Assembly: GCA_025925185.1 (NCBI GenBank)
Contig: JAICLV010000046.1
Location: 1-16,627 of the forward strand
DNA length: 16,627 bases
From: Acidothermaceae bacterium
GTDB taxonomy: Bacteria > Actinomycetota > Actinomycetes > Acidothermales > Acidothermaceae
Reading direction: 5' to 3'
The translations under genes were made by a program, and so were the position numbers. The notes beneath the pieces were generated by a model. It saw only the letters and a program-made list of their open reading frames with translations, was not told the origin of the DNA and did no database searches. Shown in pieces: positions 1 to 7,428 of this stretch (positions are counted from its first letter, which is position 1; every line of letters starts with the position of its first letter).

Positions 1-60
1 CGACAACGGCTTGAACGACAACGGCTTGAACGACAACGGCTTGAACGACAACGGCTTGAA
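1..60 (+). repeat. 15-bp tandem repeat, four exact copies, in frame
   Basis: The unit CGACAACGGCTTGAA occurs four times head to tail with no mismatch and may continue beyond the left edge. Its length is a multiple of three, so it adds the pentapeptide D-N-G-L-N per copy to the pcaC frame. The array ends abruptly at about 64, shortly before the conserved decarboxylase domain (about 86 onward). Perfect identity suggests recent expansion by slippage. It is compatible with a flexible linker between two fused domains. Confidence 0.95.
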
Positions 61-436
61 CGACGCGGCGCGGCACGAGCAGGGGATGTCGGTGCGGCGG
101 GCGGTGTTGGGCGACGCGCACGTCGACGCCGCGGTCGCGAAAACCGGCGAATTCACCGCTGACTTTCAAGACTTCATCACCCGCTACGCGTGGGGAGACG
201 TGTGGGCGCGGCCCGGCCTCGACCGGCGTACCCGAAGCTGCATCACCATCGCGATGCTCGTGACGCTGAAGCAGGAGCACGAGTTGGCGATGCACCTGCG
301 CGCGGCGCTGCGGGTCGGCGTCACGCGCGCGGAGATCCGCGAGATCCTCCTGCAGTCGGCCATCTATGCTGGCGTGCCAGCCGCCAATCGCGCGTTTGCG
401 ATCGCGCAGGATGTCCTGGGTGAGGAGGATGACTGA
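1..436 (+). CDS. pcaC: 4-carboxymuconolactone decarboxylase domain (5'-partial; probably C-terminal half of PcaL)
   Basis: This is the C-terminal part of a carboxymuconolactone decarboxylase (CMD/AhpD-like fold). The enzyme decarboxylates gamma-carboxymuconolactone to beta-ketoadipate enol-lactone in the cytoplasmic protocatechuate branch. Family landmarks are the GMSVRRAVLGDAHVD start of the domain, FTADFQDFITRYAWGDVWARP, RRTRSCITIAMLVTL, the conserved His in ELAMHLRAAL, and YAGVPAANRAFAIA near the end. The reading frame is open to the left edge through the 15-bp repeat, so the gene begins outside the window. An internal ATG at 86 would give a free-standing PcaC of ordinary size, and a TTG at 11 is also possible. 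In actinobacteria such as Rhodococcus, PcaD and PcaC are fused as PcaL and followed by pcaR. The same order here, plus the repetitive Asn/Asp/Gly-rich lead-in, makes a PcaL fusion my preferred reading. The stop (434-436) is followed after one base by the pcaR start. Family call is firm; the fusion is inferred. Confidence 0.88.
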   Translation, partial: DNGLNDNGLNDNGLNDNGLNDAARHEQGMSVRRAVLGDAHVDAAVAKTGEFTADFQDFITRYAWGDVWARPGLDRRTRSCITIAMLVTLKQEHELAMHLRAALRVGVTRAEIREILLQSAIYAGVPAANRAFAIAQDVLGEEDD

Positions 437-437
437 C

Positions 438-1280
438 ATGGCGAACTCGAAGGCTGACGCGGACGCCCAAGACGCCCAGCCGGCGACCGGGCGGGCCGCG
501 CGCGGCTCTGACTTCGTCCAGTCGCTCGAGCGTGGCCTCTCCGTCATCCGGGCGTTCGACGAGACCCGCCCGGAGTTGACGCTCAGCGACGTCGCCCGGG
601 CCACCGGCCTCACCCGCGCGGCCGCTCGCCGCTTCCTGCTCACGTTGATCGACCTCGGGTATGTCCGCACCGACGGTCGTCTTTTCGCGTTGCGGCCGCG
701 CATTCTCGAGCTCGGCTACGCGTATTTGTCGAGCCTGTCGTTGCCCGAGGTGGCCCAGCCGCACATGGAGGAGCTGGTCGCCAAGGTGCACGAGTCGTGC
801 TCGGTGTCGGTGCTCGACGGCACCGACGTCGTTTACATCGCGCGCGTGCCCACCCGACGCATCATGACCGTCGCCATCAGCGTCGGCACGAGGTTCCCGG
901 CGTTCGCGACGTCGATGGGCCGCGTCTTGCTTGCGGCGCAGCCGAACGACCGCATCGAGGCCTACCTGGCGTCCGGTGTCATCCAGCAGTACACCGATTT
1001 CACGGTCACGGACGCCGACAAGCTCCGTGCCGTGCTGGCGAAGGCGCGCACGCAGGGCTACTGCCTCGTTGACCAAGAATTGGAGAAGGGCCTGCGCTCG
1101 ATCGCGGTGCCCATCCACGACGCCGAGGGCACAGTCATCGCCGCGATGAACGTGTCGCTGCACGTGAGTGGGGGCACCGCGGAGGAGATCCGGCGCGACG
1201 TCTTGCCGCAGCTGCGGGCGACCGCCGCAGAGATCGAGCAAGACCTGCGCGGGCAGAACCGCCCGGTGGTCAGCCGATAG
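438..1280 (+). CDS. pcaR: IclR-family regulator of protocatechuate catabolism (PcaR/PobR type)
   Basis: This 280-residue cytoplasmic transcription factor has an N-terminal winged helix-turn-helix at about residues 26-90 (recognition region TLSDVARATGLTRAAARRFL). The IclR effector-binding domain follows, at about 92-270, with the typical DQELEKGLRSIAVPI stretch. The wing region, with GYVRTDGRLFALRPRILELG and then YLSS, matches the PcaR/PobR/CatR subgroup. These regulators respond to beta-ketoadipate-pathway intermediates; the effector here is inferred. The ATG at 438 is chosen because AGGAGG at 423-428 sits 9 bases upstream. The ATG at 429 would directly abut that site. The gene starts one base after the pcaC stop, so the two are surely co-transcribed. 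It converges on the MFS gene with only 5 bp between the stops and no room for a separate terminator. Confidence 0.9.
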   Translation: MANSKADADAQDAQPATGRAARGSDFVQSLERGLSVIRAFDETRPELTLSDVARATGLTRAAARRFLLTLIDLGYVRTDGRLFALRPRILELGYAYLSSLSLPEVAQPHMEELVAKVHESCSVSVLDGTDVVYIARVPTRRIMTVAISVGTRFPAFATSMGRVLLAAQPNDRIEAYLASGVIQQYTDFTVTDADKLRAVLAKARTQGYCLVDQELEKGLRSIAVPIHDAEGTVIAAMNVSLHVSGGTAEEIRRDVLPQLRATAAEIEQDLRGQNRPVVSR

Positions 1281-1285
1281 AAGGG

Positions 1286-2578
1286 TTAGTCGCCGGCGAA
1301 ACCCGGCCGGGCAACTGCGAAACCGGCGATCGCTTGTGGCGCGAGCATCGCGATGAGCACTGCGAGCGGCACCGTCCAGTGTCCGGTGAGCGAGTGCAGC
1401 AGCCCGGTGAGCAGCGGGCCGGCGGCCGCGATCAGATAGCCGAATCCTTGCGACATCGACGAAAGGGCCTGAGTGGCGGCCGGAGTGCGGGCGCGCAGCA
1501 CCATCAAGGTGAGTCCCAGCGGGAACGACGCGCCTTGCCCGGCGCCCAAGATGATGACCCACAGGTAGGGCGCGGCCATCGGCGCGACGAGCAACGCCGA
1601 CAGACCGCCGCCGGTCAGCAGCACCGAGACGATCAACAGGGGAGTTTGGGTGCGCAGCCGAACTGCGAGCGCAGGTAGACCCAGCGACACCGGCGCCTGC
1701 ACGGCCGCGCTGACGGAGAGCAGCGCGCCGGCGTGGCCCTCGCTCAGACCGTGGTCTTGGAACAGTGTCGGCAACCAGGTCAACAGCGCGTAGAACGACA
1801 GCGACTGGAACCCGAAGTAGATCGTCACCATCCAGGCGACGCGGTCGCGCAGCATGCCGCGCGGGGCGACCAGCTGCACGACGTCCGACCCGGCGGCGCG
1901 CAACTGGGGTATCCAGATCAGCAGCGCGACGACGGCCAGTGCCGCCCAGATGCCGAGACCCCCGCGCCAACCGTGGCCGATCGCGTGCGTCAGCGGCACA
2001 GTGAGCCCGGCCGCGATGGCTGCCGAGCCGGTCAGGGCCAGCGTGTAGAGGCCCATCATCACGCCGGTGTGTCGCGGAAAGTCGCGCTTGATGAGGGCGG
2101 GCAAGAGGACGTTCAAGGCCGCGATCGCGCCGGCGGCGATCAGCGTTCCGACGAACATCGTTGTGGCGTCCGGGCCGATGCGGATAATCAAGCCGACGCC
2201 GATCGCCGCGCTGAAGATCGCGACCGCTCGCGCCATGCCGACCCGACGAGTGAGCCACGGGCCGAGCGGCGCCAGCGCGCCGAAGCACACGACCGGCAGC
2301 GACGTGAGCACCGAGATGCTGACGTCGGACAGCCGCAGTCCGTCGCGGACGTCGGTGACCAGCGGCCCGATGCTCGCGACGGCCGGCCGGAGGTTCACCG
2401 CCACGAGAAAGACCGCGACGCCGAGCCACGCGGCAGCGTGCGGCCGATGACGGGTCGCGCCGAGGGTTTCGAGCGGTTGTGCGGAAATCAGCGGGTGCTG
2501 TCTGTCACGTGGTAGCCGGTCGGGAACAGCCGAAGGCCGAAGCGTTCGGCGATGCCCCACAGGCCCTTGCGCACCCAC
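1286..2578 (-). CDS. MFS permease, CynX/NimT (cyanate permease-like) family
   Basis: This is a cytoplasmic-membrane major facilitator protein with about 12 hydrophobic segments. The hallmark first-helix motif VAVNLRPAVASIGPLV lies at about residues 59-74, counted from the longest start. Further family features are the loop LGPWLTRRVGMARA and the second-half segment GAGQGASFPLGLTLMVLRART. CynX/NimT members move small anions or organic acids; the substrate here is unknown. It is the last gene of the leftward transport operon. The start is uncertain. GTG at 2578 or 2560 would overlap livM by about 70-90 bp and leave an unusually long N-terminus. CTG at 2491 would overlap the livM stop by 4 bp (CTGA), as at every other junction of the operon, and would leave a normal N-terminus. 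I give the longest form. It probably adds a second uptake or efflux route for the solute handled by the ABC system. Confidence 0.85.
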   Translation of the reverse strand: MGAQGPVGHRRTLRPSAVPDRLPRDRQHPLISAQPLETLGATRHRPHAAAWLGVAVFLVAVNLRPAVASIGPLVTDVRDGLRLSDVSISVLTSLPVVCFGALAPLGPWLTRRVGMARAVAIFSAAIGVGLIIRIGPDATTMFVGTLIAAGAIAALNVLLPALIKRDFPRHTGVMMGLYTLALTGSAAIAAGLTVPLTHAIGHGWRGGLGIWAALAVVALLIWIPQLRAAGSDVVQLVAPRGMLRDRVAWMVTIYFGFQSLSFYALLTWLPTLFQDHGLSEGHAGALLSVSAAVQAPVSLGLPALAVRLRTQTPLLIVSVLLTGGGLSALLVAPMAAPYLWVIILGAGQGASFPLGLTLMVLRARTPAATQALSSMSQGFGYLIAAAGPLLTGLLHSLTGHWTVPLAVLIAMLAPQAIAGFAVARPGFAGD

Positions 2579-3510
2579 ACTGCCATCACGACGGCAACAC
2601 TACCGAGGATGATGAGGTACCACGCGCCGTGGGACGCCAGTGTGCGCTGCAACACGAAGAAGACGATGGTGCCGAGGATGGGTCCTTCGAGCGTCCCGAT
2701 GCCACCGATGAGCACGACGAAGATCATGTACGCCGACCATTGCACGCCGTAGACGTTCTGCGGTTCGACGTTGAGTTGGCTGATCGCGAGCAGCGCGCCA
2801 GCGCCGCCGCCCCCGATCGCCGCGGCCAGGTAGACCACGCGCTTGGCGCGCGACACGTGCACCCCGACGTTGCGGGCCGCGGTCTCGTCGTCGCGGACGG
2901 CGGTCAACGCCAAGCCGACGCGGCTGCGCAGCAAGAAGTAGCAGCCGACGAGCGCGACGACGGCGACCGCAAGCGCCGCCCAATAGGTGTAGGCGCCGAG
3001 CACGACGGGATCGAAGCCGCCTAGGCCGGGGACGTTCGTGCCCGTGCCGCCGCCCAGGGTTGAGTCGCGAATAGTTAACAGCGCCAGCACCTCGGCGACC
3101 GCCCAGGTGCCGATGGCGAAGTAGCCGCCGCGCAGCCGGAACACCAGCCAGGAGATGGGAATGGCCAGCACGGCGCACAACCCTGCCGCGATGGGCAGCG
3201 CGAGGAACGGCTCGACGCCGTGCTGCGCCAGCCACAGCACGCCGTACGCGCCGATTCCGATGTAGGCCTGCTGGCCGACGGAGACCAAGCCGGCATAGCC
3301 GGCGAGCATGTTCCACGTCACGCCGAGCGTCAGCAGGATGAAGAAGTCGACGAGCATCGACGTCGTGCCTTGCCCTGTGGCGTAAGGCAAATAGCCCAGG
3401 ATGATCAGGACGACGATCGCCGGTGGCAGCGACCAGCGCGACGTGCGCGTCGACCGCCGGATGCGGATTGTCGTCGGGTTCGCCGCTGGTGCGGTCGGTG
3501 CCTGTGTCAT
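2488..3510 (-). CDS. livM: Branched-chain amino-acid-type ABC transporter permease (LivM family)
   Basis: This 340-residue integral membrane permease has a Ser/Thr/Arg-rich cytoplasmic N-terminus (about 1-28), then multiple transmembrane segments. The LivM hallmark GYAGLVSVGQQAYIGIGAYG is at about 71-90. The cytoplasmic coupling loop RSRVGLALTAVRDDETAARN, which docks on the ATPases, is at about 206-225. It should pair with the LivH-type permease to form the translocation pore. The ATG at 3510 overlaps the upstream livH stop by 4 bp (ATGA), and a GAGGG site lies about 8 bases before it. The open frame runs further upstream, but that part is inside livH and is not membrane-like. HAAT-family systems next to aromatic catabolic genes often import aromatic acids or dicarboxylates rather than amino acids. 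The substrate here cannot be read from sequence. Confidence 0.9.
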   Translation of the reverse strand: MTQAPTAPAANPTTIRIRRSTRTSRWSLPPAIVVLIILGYLPYATGQGTTSMLVDFFILLTLGVTWNMLAGYAGLVSVGQQAYIGIGAYGVLWLAQHGVEPFLALPIAAGLCAVLAIPISWLVFRLRGGYFAIGTWAVAEVLALLTIRDSTLGGGTGTNVPGLGGFDPVVLGAYTYWAALAVAVVALVGCYFLLRSRVGLALTAVRDDETAARNVGVHVSRAKRVVYLAAAIGGGGAGALLAISQLNVEPQNVYGVQWSAYMIFVVLIGGIGTLEGPILGTIVFFVLQRTLASHGAWYLIILGSVAVVMAVWVRKGLWGIAERFGLRLFPTGYHVTDSTR

Positions 3511-4376
3511 GCGTGCACCCTCGCCGGGAACAGCCCGCTGGGTCGGACGGCCAACACCGCGAGAAACACCAGGTGGCCGATCAACGTGCCCATCGTCGGG
3601 TCGATCTGCGCGCCGATGGTCTGGGCCAGGCCGAGCACGCAACCGCCGGCCAGCGTGCCCCACAGGGAGCCGAGGCCGCCGATGATGACCGCCTCGAACG
3701 CGAACAGCAGCAGGTTGCTGCCGCTGGTGGGCGCGAACTGGGCGTACATGCCGAAGGCGAGCCCAGCGAGCGCCACCGTCACAAACGCGATGCCCGCTGC
3801 GATCCCCGTGATGTGCCTCGTGTTCACACCAGCGATCGCCGCCGCCTCGCTGTCGTCGGCCACCGCGCGGATCTGCCGGCCGATCGAGGTTCGTGCCAAG
3901 AACAGTTGGACACCGGCGAGCACCGCGACCGCCACGATGAGGATGCCGAGCCGCAGGTAGCTGATTGACAGCCGGTCGTTGATGTGCAGCGCGTCAGTGG
4001 CGAGCTTGCCGATGCTCAGCGAGTGGCTGTCGGCCGAAAAGCCCTCGAGCAACGCGTTCTGAAGAACAACCGACAGGCCGAACGTGACAAGCAACGTCGT
4101 CAGCGGCCCGTTCTCGAGGCTTCGCTGTAGCAGCGTCCGCTGTGACACGTAGCCGAAAGCGCCGAACATCGGCGGCACGAACAGTAACGCCCACAAGGCG
4201 TTCGTATGCACGGACGGCAGGATTGCGACCGCCACGTAACCGCCGAGGATTGCCAGGTCGCCGTGCGCCAGGTTGATGATGCCGACGACGCCGAACAACA
4301 GCGACAGACCGCACGCGAACAGCGCGAACAGCCCACCGAGCAGCAGCCCTTGCGCGACCGCGTTAATCCAGTTCAC
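3507..4376 (-). CDS. livH: Branched-chain amino-acid-type ABC transporter permease (LivH family)
   Basis: This 289-residue membrane permease is about the usual size for LivH. The family signature GLSLLFGVVGIINLAHGDLA is at about residues 23-42. The cytoplasmic coupling loop RTSIGRQIRAVADDSEAAAI follows at about 181-200, and EAVIIGGLGSLWGTLAGG closes the core. It forms the transmembrane pore with LivM. The start is GTG at 4376, overlapping the livF stop by 4 bp (GTGA). Its own stop overlaps livM by 4 bp. Ribosome-binding sequence before the GTG is poor, which fits translational coupling by reinitiation from livF. Confidence 0.9.
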   Translation of the reverse strand: MNWINAVAQGLLLGGLFALFACGLSLLFGVVGIINLAHGDLAILGGYVAVAILPSVHTNALWALLFVPPMFGAFGYVSQRTLLQRSLENGPLTTLLVTFGLSVVLQNALLEGFSADSHSLSIGKLATDALHINDRLSISYLRLGILIVAVAVLAGVQLFLARTSIGRQIRAVADDSEAAAIAGVNTRHITGIAAGIAFVTVALAGLAFGMYAQFAPTSGSNLLLFAFEAVIIGGLGSLWGTLAGGCVLGLAQTIGAQIDPTMGTLIGHLVFLAVLAVRPSGLFPARVHA

Positions 4377-5128
4377 GAAGCCACCGCCGATCCGAGGCCC
4401 TTGCCGAATCCGAAGTACGCGGCCTCGATCTCCTCGGTCGTGTGATCTTGTGGGCGTCCCTCAAGCGTCGTGCGACCCTCGAGCAGGCACTGGAATCGCG
4501 ACGCGACCCGCATCGCCTGCGTGACGTCCTGCTCGACGATCAGCACCGCCATGTCTGCCCCGACGACAGACGGCAGGGTCTGATAGATCCGCTGCACGAT
4601 GACGGGTGCCAACCCCAGGGAGATCTCGTCAAGCAGCAATACGCGGGGATTCGCGACCAGCGCGCGCCCGATCGCGACCACCTGTTGCTCACCACCCGAG
4701 AGATGGCTGGTCTTCTCCCGTCGTCGGTCGCGCATCCACGAGAAGAGGTCGTAGACGCGGTCGAGGGTCCACTCGCCACGTCGTCCGTTTGCCGCTCCCA
4801 CCAGGAGGTTCTCTTCGATCGTCATCGACGGGAACAACCGGCGGCCCTCGGGCACGAGCACGACGCCGCGGCGGACCCGCTGGTCGGTCGGTTGGTGTGT
4901 GACGTCGATGCCGTCGACGCGAATAGCCCCAGCAGCGGCACGATGCAACCCGGCGAGGGTACGCAGCAACGTCGACTTGCCGGCGCCATTGGCGCCGACG
5001 ACCGCGTAGATCTCCCCGGAGCGCACTGAGATGCTGACGTCGCGCAGCGCGGCCAGCTGTCCGTGCAGCACCGTGAGCCCCTCGGCTACGAGCAATTCGG
5101 TTGCGGGCATTGCGTCGCTGCCGCTCAT
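4373..5128 (-). CDS. livF: ABC transporter ATP-binding protein (LivF family)
   Basis: This 251-residue cytoplasmic ATPase energises the Liv-type permease pair. Walker A GANGAGKST is at 45-53, the Q-loop region with VPEGRRLFP at 92-100, the ABC signature LSGGEQQ at 143-149, and Walker B VLLLDE at 163-168 with the catalytic Glu. The switch position reads VLIVEQD, with Gln instead of His at about 200, which is normal for LivF. The residue after the Walker B Glu is Ile rather than the common Pro (DEIS), a variation also known in this family. The ATG at 5128 overlaps the livG stop by 4 bp (ATGA). It should heterodimerise with the LivG-type ATPase encoded just upstream. Confidence 0.92.
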   Translation of the reverse strand: MSGSDAMPATELLVAEGLTVLHGQLAALRDVSISVRSGEIYAVVGANGAGKSTLLRTLAGLHRAAAGAIRVDGIDVTHQPTDQRVRRGVVLVPEGRRLFPSMTIEENLLVGAANGRRGEWTLDRVYDLFSWMRDRRREKTSHLSGGEQQVVAIGRALVANPRVLLLDEISLGLAPVIVQRIYQTLPSVVGADMAVLIVEQDVTQAMRVASRFQCLLEGRTTLEGRPQDHTTEEIEAAYFGFGKGLGSAVAS

Positions 5129-5907
5129 GTCTCAGCCCCCGGTTGATGAGGGACGTTCGCGCCACCGGCGGCGGCGCCGGCCACCGTCGACTCTGTGCCA
5201 AGGAACAAGTCCTTCACCCGCTGCTGGCTGAGCACCTCGCGCGGCTCGCCGTCCGCGATGAGTTGACCCACGGCGAGGCACACCAGACGGTCGACCGTTG
5301 AGAGGAGGGCACGGACGACGTGCTCGATCCACACCACGGCTATGCCACTGGCGTTCACGTCTCGCACGACCGCGACGAGTTGGGCGACCTCAGGGTCGGT
5401 GAGCCCGCCCGCGACCTCGTCGAGCATCAGCAACCGGGGCTTGGTGGCGAGCGCTCGGGCCATCTCCAACCGCTTGCGTGAAAGCAGGCCGAGGCGTCCG
5501 GCCGCGGTGTTGGCGTGCTGGGCGAGGCCGGTTTGCTCGATGACATCCATCGCGTGGCTGCTGGCGGCGGCGCGTCTCAGCCCGGCGCCTTGATGCGCCG
5601 CCACCAGCACGTTCTCGAACACCGTCATCCCGGAAAACGGGTGCGGCACTTGAAAGGTGCGCGCGACGCCGAGCCGGCAGCGCGCCGCCGCGTCGAGTCC
5701 GACCACCGACCGGCCGTCGAACTTGATGTCTCCGGAGTCGATGGGGACGTCGCCGCAGATCATCCCGAACAGCGTTGTCTTCCCAGCGCCGTTCGGCCCG
5801 ACGATCCCGACGGTGGCGCCTTCATCGACCTGAAGCGACAAGGAGTCGGCGACCATGACCTGCCCGAACCGTTTGCTCACGGCGTCGAGCTGGAGTAGTT
5901 CGGTCAT
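5125..5907 (-). CDS. livG: ABC transporter ATP-binding protein (LivG family) with degenerate signature
   Basis: This 260-residue ATPase partners LivF. Walker A GPNGAGKT is at 37-44, the Q-loop Gln at 86 (TFQVPHPF), Walker B LLMLDE at 159-164, and the switch His at 196 (VVWIEH). The ABC signature position reads LGLLSRKRLEMARAL (about 139-153) and lacks the LSGGQ or LSYGQ pattern. One of the two composite ATP sites in the LivF/LivG dimer may therefore be catalytically weak. The C-terminal extension after about 240 is rich in Ala and Gly and may be disordered. The ATG at 5907 lies 12 bp downstream of the solute-binding-protein stop, and no strong ribosome-binding site is visible there. The stop overlaps livF by 4 bp. 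Confidence 0.9.
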   Translation of the reverse strand: MTELLQLDAVSKRFGQVMVADSLSLQVDEGATVGIVGPNGAGKTTLFGMICGDVPIDSGDIKFDGRSVVGLDAAARCRLGVARTFQVPHPFSGMTVFENVLVAAHQGAGLRRAAASSHAMDVIEQTGLAQHANTAAGRLGLLSRKRLEMARALATKPRLLMLDEVAGGLTDPEVAQLVAVVRDVNASGIAVVWIEHVVRALLSTVDRLVCLAVGQLIADGEPREVLSQQRVKDLFLGTESTVAGAAAGGANVPHQPGAET

Positions 5908-5919
5908 GGACGTTTAGGC

Positions 5920-7269
5920 CTACGCGTTCGTTGGCTCGAGGTCACCTTCGACCGGGGCTTGCGGGTTGGCGGAATTATCAACGACCTTGAGCTCGTAGGG
6001 GAACTTTCCGGTGCCTTTCTTCCACTGCACTCCGGCTGGCTTCATGATGCCGACGCCCGGCACCGGTCCGCCGCCGAAGTTGAGGTCGCCGCAAATCCCG
6101 CTGTAGTTCATCGAGCGCAGCTTCTCAGCGACGTCCTTCGCGTCGTGCGGGTCGGACGCCTGGGTGAAGGCGTTGTACGCGACCTCGAAGAGCGAGTACG
6201 TGCTGCCGAGCGACTGCAGCCACTGCTTGCCGGTCGCCTGGGTGAAGTTGTCGCCTAGTTGTTTGGCCGTCGTGCCGTCGAGGCTGCTCTTGTAAGGCAT
6301 GCTCGGGGTCCACCAGGCGTCCGTGGCGATGTTCAACACCAGGTCGCCGAGCGCGACGACGTCGGCGGGGAACAGCAGCACCTTGGCCACGGTCGCCAGC
6401 TTGGGCTTGTAGCCCTGCTGCGCGGCCTGCTTCCAGAACACGTTGAAGTCAGGAGGAAGCGGGCCGTTGACGTAGATCTGGCAGTCCTCGCTCTTGAACT
6501 TGCCGATCATCGCCGTGTAGTCGGTGGTGCCATCGGCGTACGCGCCGCCGTCGACCGGTGTGTATCCCTTCGGCTGCATCAGCGGCGGCCAGCCCTGCCG
6601 GAACGCCGTGCCGTCGGCGTCGTTCGGAAACATCTCGGCGACCTTCTTGTTGTTCGGAATCCGATCCCACATCGGGATGAAGGTGTCGCCGAACTCCTTG
6701 AGGCCGAAGAAGAACATCGTCGTGTACTGGAAGGTGGTGCCTTCCTTGGCACCGCGACCGAAGTACCACGACTCCCACGGCACGACGGTCGACACGCACG
6801 GCACGCCCTGCGACTCGCACACCGACGCGACGGGGTTGGTCACCTCAGGCGTCGACGTCACCAGGATCATGTCGGCCTTGTTCGTCGTGATGAGCTGCTT
6901 GGCCACCTGCGACGCGCGGTTGGTGTCGGACTGGCTGTCGGCGACCACGATGTTGACGTCGTAGGTCTTGGAGCCCACCTTGATGCCCTTGCTGAACTTC
7001 TGTGTCTTGCGAATCGTGTCGACGATGTAGTTGTCGGACACCGCGAATCCGGCCAGCGGGCCGGTCAGCGGGGTGACGAAGCCGATGGTGATCTTCTTCC
7101 CTGAACTGCTCGACCCGCTTTTCAGGCCTGAGGAGCAGGCGTCGAGCACCCAGCCCGCGCCGACGGCGGCCGCGCCGGCGCCGGCGCCGCGCAAGAGCGC
7201 GCGTCGGCTGAGCACCGGGCCGGAGCCGGCTTGCGGGGCGGGAGGTTCTTCAGTGCTGCCGGCTGCCAT
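5920..7269 (-). CDS. ABC transporter solute-binding protein, Tat-type lipoprotein (Peripla_BP_6 / LivJ-like)
   Basis: This 449-residue extracytoplasmic receptor is encoded first in the leftward transport operon. The N-terminus has a twin-arginine motif, SRRALL (21-26). A hydrophobic Ala/Gly stretch and a lipobox-like VLDAC with the acylatable Cys at 45 come next, then a Ser/Gly linker. The mature part opens with ITIGFVTPLTGPLAG and continues as a type I periplasmic-binding fold (VNIVVADSQSD, KADMILVTSTPEVTNPVA). The ATG at 7269 is chosen because GGAG lies 7-8 bases upstream and it places the Tat motif correctly. The frame continues upstream but that stretch is Arg/His-rich and unlike a protein start. 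The ligand is unknown. Location opposite an aromatic aldehyde dehydrogenase and near pca genes suggests an aromatic acid or related carboxylate. An Asp precedes the Ala of the lipobox, which is unusual. Confidence 0.88.
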   Translation of the reverse strand: MAAGSTEEPPAPQAGSGPVLSRRALLRGAGAGAAAVGAGWVLDACSSGLKSGSSSSGKKITIGFVTPLTGPLAGFAVSDNYIVDTIRKTQKFSKGIKVGSKTYDVNIVVADSQSDTNRASQVAKQLITTNKADMILVTSTPEVTNPVASVCESQGVPCVSTVVPWESWYFGRGAKEGTTFQYTTMFFFGLKEFGDTFIPMWDRIPNNKKVAEMFPNDADGTAFRQGWPPLMQPKGYTPVDGGAYADGTTDYTAMIGKFKSEDCQIYVNGPLPPDFNVFWKQAAQQGYKPKLATVAKVLLFPADVVALGDLVLNIATDAWWTPSMPYKSSLDGTTAKQLGDNFTQATGKQWLQSLGSTYSLFEVAYNAFTQASDPHDAKDVAEKLRSMNYSGICGDLNFGGGPVPGVGIMKPAGVQWKKGTGKFPYELKVVDNSANPQAPVEGDLEPTNA

Positions 7270-7362
7270 GTCGGAACTCCACTTCACGGGATCGGGCTGG
7301 GCTGCACGGGATCTCAAGACCCGCGGGCCATGGGAGGGCGGTGCGTGAGCGGTTTTCAAGTG

Positions 7363-7375
7363 TTCGCATTGCGAA
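7363..7375. promoter_or_regulatory. Operator-like dyad upstream of the transporter operon
   Basis: The sequence TTCGCATTGCGAA is a perfect 5-bp inverted repeat around a 3-bp centre. With its flanks it reads GTTCG-N5-CGAAG, closely matching the GTTCG-N5-CGAAC dyad on the aldehyde dehydrogenase side. It lies about 94 bp before the solute-binding-protein start, where a regulator of the operon could bind. The binding factor is unknown. Confidence 0.45.
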
Positions 7376-7422
7376 GGGGTGTCCGCATGCTGGATCACAC
7401 TCTCGGCGCTGCACGGCACGCG

Positions 7423-7428
7423 TGTCAA
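7423..7428 (-). promoter_or_regulatory. Possible -35 hexamer (TTGACA) for the transporter operon
   Basis: Read on the minus strand this is an exact TTGACA. No convincing TANNNT element sits 16-19 bp downstream, so only half of a promoter is recognisable. Position and orientation suit the solute-binding-protein operon. A chance match is quite possible. Confidence 0.25.

Noticed and set aside
1..64. Possible CRISPR array
   Set aside because: The 15-bp units are directly tandem with no spacers and are in frame with a coding region.
321..2429. Very long minus-strand open frame (702 codons)
   Set aside because: It runs antisense through pcaR and out of frame through the MFS gene. The product is an Arg/His/Pro-rich string with no domain, typical of shadow frames in GC-rich DNA.
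1733..2515. 260-codon plus-strand frame opposite the MFS gene
   Set aside because: Gln/Arg/Asp-rich composition is the expected antisense image of a hydrophobic membrane protein.
4600..4640. Walker B of LivF reads DEIS instead of DEPS/DEPT
   Set aside because: The catalytic Glu is intact and non-Pro residues at this position are known in LivF proteins, so it is not a defect.
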